NCBI GenBank assembly: GCA_947476255.1
Contig: CANJPY010000039.1
Span: forward strand, 1 to 42,090
Reading direction: 5' to 3'
Length of the DNA: 42,090 nt
From: Chthoniobacteraceae bacterium
Lineage (GTDB): Bacteria > Verrucomicrobiota > Verrucomicrobiia > Chthoniobacterales > Chthoniobacteraceae
Shown in pieces: positions 39,001 to 42,090 of this stretch (within the stretch, counting starts at the first letter, position 1; every line of letters begins with the position of its first letter). The notes under the pieces were generated by a model. That model had not been told where the DNA came from, made no database searches, and was given only the letters and a program-made list of their open reading frames with translations. A program made the translations under genes and the position numbers.

Positions 39001-39011
39001 CAGAATTTCTG
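39001..39011. promoter_or_regulatory. Palindrome before AbrB antitoxin
   Basis: CAGAATTTCTG is a perfect palindrome around one central base, 21 bases before the ATG at 39032; GTATAC at 39019-39024 is a second short palindrome. Candidate autoregulatory site. Confidence 0.4.
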
Positions 39012-39031
39012 CTTTTCTGTATACTTGAGTC

Positions 39032-39274
39032 ATGCAAACGACCCTTTCTGTCTCCGGCCGCGGCCTCATCGCCCTGCCGGCAGCCATGCGCAAAGCCGCC
39101 GGGATTCGCCCTCAAGACAGTCTCATCGCCGAGATCACCGCGGAGGGCATCCTTCTGCGGCCCGCCGTCACATTGCCGGTGGAAATATATTCACGCGAAC
39201 GCACTGCCGAATTTGACGCCGCGGAATCCGACCTGGCACAGGCTTTGGAGCTGGCCAAACGCCGCAAAAAATAA
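39032..39274 (+). CDS. AbrB/SpoVT-type antitoxin
   Basis: An 80-aa protein with the swapped-hairpin pattern TLSVSGRGLIALPAAMRKAAG and DSLIAEITAEGILLRPA, typical of AbrB-family VapB antitoxins, then a charged toxin-binding tail. Six bases precede the toxin ATG at 39281. Confidence 0.9.
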   Translation: MQTTLSVSGRGLIALPAAMRKAAGIRPQDSLIAEITAEGILLRPAVTLPVEIYSRERTAEFDAAESDLAQALELAKRRKK

Positions 39275-39280
39275 AGGCGC

Positions 39281-39691
39281 ATGCGAATTTTCCTCGATGC
39301 AAACATCCTTTTTTCCGCAGGAAAAAGCGACGGCGCGATGCGCTGCTTTTTGGGGATCCTGAAGTCCGGTGGCCACACGCTGGTGGCCGATGCCTATGTT
39401 TTGGAGAAAGCCCGGAGGAACTTGGAGGCGAAGTTTCCCGAATCCCTGAAGGATTTTGAGGTTTTGCTCAACCAACTCGAGTCCTCCGCGACGCTTCGGT
39501 ATTTCCTTCCTCCCGAGATCGCGCCCGAACTCCCCGGAAAAGACCGCCCCGTGCTGGCTGCCGCCATCCAGAGCCGGTGTCATGTTTTGCTGACGGGCGA
39601 CAAGACGCATTTCGGCCCGCTCTACGGCAAGAATCTGGAAGGCATCACGATTCACTCTCCTGCCAGCTTGGCCAGCCAACTCAGCAGTTAA
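39281..39691 (+). CDS. PIN-domain toxin paired with AbrB antitoxin
   Basis: A 136-aa PIN protein: IFLDANILFSAG (Asp6), ADAYVLEKARRNL (Glu) and a late KDRPVLAAAIQSRCHVLLTGDKTHFG with two more Asp. It is likely a ribonuclease toxin. Immediately downstream of the AbrB antitoxin and intact by sight. Its 3' end touches the convergent phosphatase remnant by four bases. Confidence 0.88.
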   Translation: MRIFLDANILFSAGKSDGAMRCFLGILKSGGHTLVADAYVLEKARRNLEAKFPESLKDFEVLLNQLESSATLRYFLPPEIAPELPGKDRPVLAAAIQSRCHVLLTGDKTHFGPLYGKNLEGITIHSPASLASQLSS

Positions 39692-39894
39692 TCCGCCGCA
39701 GTTCCTCCAGGATTTGAGGTGAGAATGTTTTGCAGAATATGCCGCACTACCGCACCCGTGCGTCCCTGGCCCGCGCTGCAATGCACGAGCACAGGCTTCG
39801 GAAGTGATCCATACGCCTCGCACGCCTTTGCCAAACCTGCCAGACTCGGCTGCTCGTAGTCCTTGAGCGGGACATGCAAAGCGGATTGCGGCTA
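39688..39894 (-). pseudogene. Dual-specificity phosphatase 3' remnant
   Basis: The frame encodes ALHVPLKDYEQPSLAGLA, then VLVHCSAGQGRTGAVVRHIL. The latter holds the HCxxGxxRT loop of protein tyrosine/dual-specificity phosphatases, with catalytic Cys and Arg present. A stop codon (TAG) lies five codons before the only possible start, TTG 39879, and the first half of the fold is absent. Probably a broken gene. Confidence 0.75.
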
Positions 39895-39913
39895 TGGTTC
39901 CGCTGGCGCCGCG

Positions 39914-40189
39914 TTATGAAACCGCTGCGAGGCTTTTGAGCCATTTTTCGCGGGCACCCTCCAACAGGTTGGTAGCGTAGTCGCGGTAGTGCTTAGGCGC
40001 CGGTACCTTCGGGACGTATAGCTCGTCCATTCCCGGAAAACCGGCTTGGTTCGACTCAAACACCTTCGTGACACCGTTCAGCATGACCACCCAGGCTCCT
40101 CCCTGGCGATGCCCCGCCTTTTCATGGAACATTCGGCCGCCTTCTTCTTCCACAATGCGCTGCAATTCTTCGTATGGACGTCTTTTCAT
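39914..40189 (-). CDS. Hypothetical 91-aa basic protein
   Basis: ATG 40189 (MKRRPYEEL) is preferred to the upstream in-frame start at 40237. Helix (ELQRIVEEEGGRMF), strands (AWVVMLNGVTKVFES) and a Pro/Lys turn (YVPKVPAPKHYRDY) suggest a small folded protein. The family is unrecognised. It lies between the phosphatase remnant and the DUF6717-like gene on the same strand. Confidence 0.6.
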   Translation of the reverse strand: MKRRPYEELQRIVEEEGGRMFHEKAGHRQGGAWVVMLNGVTKVFESNQAGFPGMDELYVPKVPAPKHYRDYATNLLEGAREKWLKSLAAVS

Positions 40190-40326
40190 GGTGTGTTGTT
40201 TTTTTGATATTTGTTTTGTTGGCAGGTGATCGCTCAACCGGTCCTTCCCGGAACGCCCTGATTTTGCCGGCTCGTCTTAATTCAGGACCGGATGTTCGCA
40301 ATCACTTTTCAGAGGGTGGACGATTT

Positions 40327-40764
40327 TTATTCCTCCACCGGCACTCCGACAAACTTCCGGAATTGCACCCCGTCCTTCGGAATCCAGATGGGATTGACGC
40401 CCGCGGGCAGCTCCTCCGCGCGCATGTAAATGCGGTCGGGAGCGTTCGAAAAATAGAGGTACAACGCCGGGCACAGCCAGCCCTTCATTGGTTCGCCGCA
40501 GATCTCGCCGTGGTACCAGTTGCCCTCCTCCTCGCTGCCTCCCGCGATTTTTTGGATCACCGCATGGCTGCCTTCGAAGGGCTGGTGGCTGAAAATCATG
40601 CGGAATCCTGACGAGGCGCGCGGAATGCCGTGATGCTCCACAACCTTGCTGATGATTTCCGTCATGCCCGAGACAAAGGCCTCCTCCTTGAGACCGGCCC
40701 GTTCATCGTCGAAGACCCAGCAGCCCCGGGTCATGTAGGGATATAATTCTAATGTAGTGTTCAT
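40327..40764 (-). CDS. DUF6717-like protein
   Basis: A 145-aa protein with MTRGCWVFDDERAGLKEEAF near the start, FRMIFSHQPFEGSH in the middle, then GNWYHGEICGEPMKGWLCPA and LYLYFSNAPDRIYMRAEELP. This pattern is what I recall for DUF6717; its function is unknown. It diverges from the ClpP-like gene across 245 bases that should hold both promoters. Confidence 0.7.
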   Translation of the reverse strand: MNTTLELYPYMTRGCWVFDDERAGLKEEAFVSGMTEIISKVVEHHGIPRASSGFRMIFSHQPFEGSHAVIQKIAGGSEEEGNWYHGEICGEPMKGWLCPALYLYFSNAPDRIYMRAEELPAGVNPIWIPKDGVQFRKFVGVPVEE

Positions 40765-41009
40765 GATAAGTCTGGTTTTGTGGTCTGCGACGGAGGGCGC
40801 AACTGCTGCACCTCTAACCCCGCGTGATCACAGTATTGCACACGGCGGATCACCGGTTGTTTGGCGCCATGCCGGCCGGCCGGTCTCACGGCTTAACGCA
40901 CGAGGACGAGGGGCTGTTTCGAGGTCGGGGGGAGGTTCCGCGAGACGACTGTCTTATTCTGGAAATCCCGCGCCCGGAGCGCCCGCGGGAGCGTGTGTAA
41001 AAATGTAGC
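40765..41009. other. Divergent intergenic region
   Basis: 245 bases, GC-rich, between the DUF6717-like and ClpP-like genes. No repeat or gene worth reporting; divergent promoters are expected but cannot be placed. Confidence 0.4.
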
Positions 41010-41927
41010 ATGCCCCGTTCAAAAAACACCCCACGTGAAACAGCGGTCGGTTCCCGGCAGCTCGTCATCAACTTCGAAGACGACGCCACGCAATGGTTTC
41101 AAGCCCTTAGCGCAGCCGTGTCGGCGCAGCCCCAGGAAATTGAAGTCCAGTTTGTGGGCGGCTGCGTCGCTCCTCCCTACGAAATTATCGCATTACGCAA
41201 TGCGTTGCTCGGAATCCCGCGCCCCATCCGCTTGGTGACCACCGCTCTGGTCTCGCTTCCCCCAATGACATGCGCTGCCTGGCTCGTCGGCGATGAACGG
41301 CGGATCGCGAAGGACGCCGTCGTCTGGATTCCAGAACTTCCCGATGACATCCTTCGCCACGGACTGCGCCGTCCTCATCGCGCTTCGAGTGAGGGAGGTG
41401 TCAAGAAGGCTTCAGGAACAGGGGAGGCTGTGGGCGTGGACGAGGAGGATCTTGAGGACGACGACGATGCGGACGAGGCCGAGGATCCCGTTCCCTTTGG
41501 ACGCCCCAAAAGTCGGCTGGGACGTCAAAGATGCGAGCGGGATTTACGAACGCTCGCGGATGCCTGCAACGAATGGTTTCCCTGCTTTGAGTTCCGCGGT
41601 GGGTGTCTGACGTATGATGATCTTGTGGTCTGGGACGTGGTGAAGCCCGAGTGGTGTTTCGGTGGGCGCGGGGTTAGGAACAGACCAGAGGCACCCGTCA
41701 ACAGGGAGCGGACAAGTGTGCAGGTCAAAGAAAGCCGGGCTCCCGAGGGGATGGAAAACAGCGGAAAGACTGACGTCCAGGCGCCGGTGCACTGTGGGAA
41801 GGTGGACCTCGACGGGCAGAAACCCGAGCAGAGCACCAAGGGCGAACATGCGCCTTCAACGGAAGCGTCCCATGGCTCTGGCGCAGCATCTGAGCCACAA
41901 ACTGCAACAAAACCCTCAGACCTATGA
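41010..41927 (+). CDS. ClpP/crotonase-fold-like protein with acidic tail
   Basis: A 305-aa protein. Residues about 45-115 follow the ClpP/crotonase pattern: a strand EIEVQFVGGCVAPPYEI, a helix ALRNALLG, a strand IRLVTTALVSLPPM then TCAAWLVGDERR. In ClpP the ASM-type Ser precedes the second helix; here Thr or Cys takes that place, so protease activity is doubtful. A run of Asp/Glu (about 146-160) and a Pro/Ser/Glu-rich, low-complexity C-terminus follow. ClpP-fold proteins occur in conjugation clusters, and the next gene, overlapping by ATGA, is a lipoprotein. A role in transfer is inferred. Confidence 0.6.
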   Translation: MPRSKNTPRETAVGSRQLVINFEDDATQWFQALSAAVSAQPQEIEVQFVGGCVAPPYEIIALRNALLGIPRPIRLVTTALVSLPPMTCAAWLVGDERRIAKDAVVWIPELPDDILRHGLRRPHRASSEGGVKKASGTGEAVGVDEEDLEDDDDADEAEDPVPFGRPKSRLGRQRCERDLRTLADACNEWFPCFEFRGGCLTYDDLVVWDVVKPEWCFGGRGVRNRPEAPVNRERTSVQVKESRAPEGMENSGKTDVQAPVHCGKVDLDGQKPEQSTKGEHAPSTEASHGSGAASEPQTATKPSDL

Positions 41928-42090
41928 AATCCAAAATACCCACGCTCACCCCAATGCTCGCCATCGTTGGCAGCATGTTAACGTCCTGTTCTTCGGTCAA
42001 ACGGGATGACCACAGTTCTTTCTATTTTTACCAGCATCAGGCCGCGCCTCCACGGCAGGTCGTGGAAACTGTGACGACAAACTCCACCCG
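41924..42090 (+). CDS. Lipoprotein, 3' partial (cut by window end)
   Basis: ATG 41924 overlaps the previous stop (ATGA). The 55 codons seen encode a signal peptide with lipobox LTSC (lipidated Cys near residue 22), then a polar stretch with a short aromatic run (SSFYFYQHQ). The frame is open at the window edge. Coupled to the ClpP-like gene. Could be a T4SS outer-membrane lipoprotein of another transfer block. Too short for family assignment. Confidence 0.65.
   Translation, partial: MKSKIPTLTPMLAIVGSMLTSCSSVKRDDHSSFYFYQHQAAPPRQVVETVTTNST

Noticed and set aside
1-42090. CRISPR array, tRNA or rRNA genes, insertion sequences with transposase
   Set aside because: No regularly spaced direct repeats, no cloverleaf or rRNA-like sequence, and no transposase or integrase motif was recognised. 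Faint IS remnants cannot be excluded by eye.

Overview
The window looks like a stretch of a mobile or genomic-island region from a Gram-negative bacterium. A nearly complete P-type (VirB/Trb-like) type IV secretion gene set on the left points to conjugation across a double membrane. It is followed by a dense accessory region with WYL regulators, giant repeat proteins, helicase/nuclease genes and toxin-antitoxin (TA) loci. Gene style, the scarcity of Shine-Dalgarno sequences and the protein families recall Verrucomicrobiota (Opitutales-like). That assignment is an inference from style, because the window has no rRNA or other phylogenetic marker. Base composition is mosaic: the T4SS genes are moderate in GC, the NERD-helicase gene is very GC-rich, and the Nudix plus PLD-helicase pair is clearly AT-richer.

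Layout. 1-321: partial MNT nucleotidyltransferase. 416-1324 (-): a stand-alone ClpB-D2-like AAA+ ATPase, divergent from the T4SS operon. 1407-10506 (+): overlapping genes for VirB2, VirB3, VirB4, a lipoprotein, VirB5/TrbJ, VirB6/TrbL, VirB8/TrbF, VirB9/TrbG, VirB10/TrbI and a VirB7-like lipoprotein, then a 90-aa protein. No VirB11, VirD4 or relaxase is present. 10.8-14.7 kb: an orphan hypothetical, a GIY-YIG-like nuclease, a three-repeat Cys/His mini-protein, a polyvalent-type kinase, a hypothetical protein and WYL regulator 1.

15.4-26.2 kb (+): a co-directional cassette of a NADAR protein, a 1390-aa helical-repeat protein, an OGG-fold glycosylase-like protein, an SPL-like radical SAM enzyme and a second 941-aa repeat protein. 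26.4-30.0 kb (-): a hypothetical protein, WYL regulator 2 (paralogue of the first) and three small unknowns, two of them paralogous. The WYL-bracketed block at 13.7-28.1 kb is the best candidate for an undescribed system. It combines possible ADP-ribose-removing, base-excising and radical-repair functions with two large repeat scaffolds or sensors.

30.4-35.9 kb (+): a NERD nuclease-SF1 helicase fusion, a Nudix hydrolase and a PLD nuclease-SF2 helicase-DUF3427 protein, a defence-like set whose last gene shows a probable one-base frameshift near its end. 36.3-39.7 kb: a TA island with three intact PIN-domain modules plus two TA loci that lost their toxin ends at one shared junction. 39.7-40.8 kb (-): a phosphatase remnant, a small unknown and a DUF6717-like gene. 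41.0-42.09 kb (+): a ClpP-fold-like protein overlapping the start of a lipoprotein that runs off the window, possibly the beginning of another transfer-gene block.
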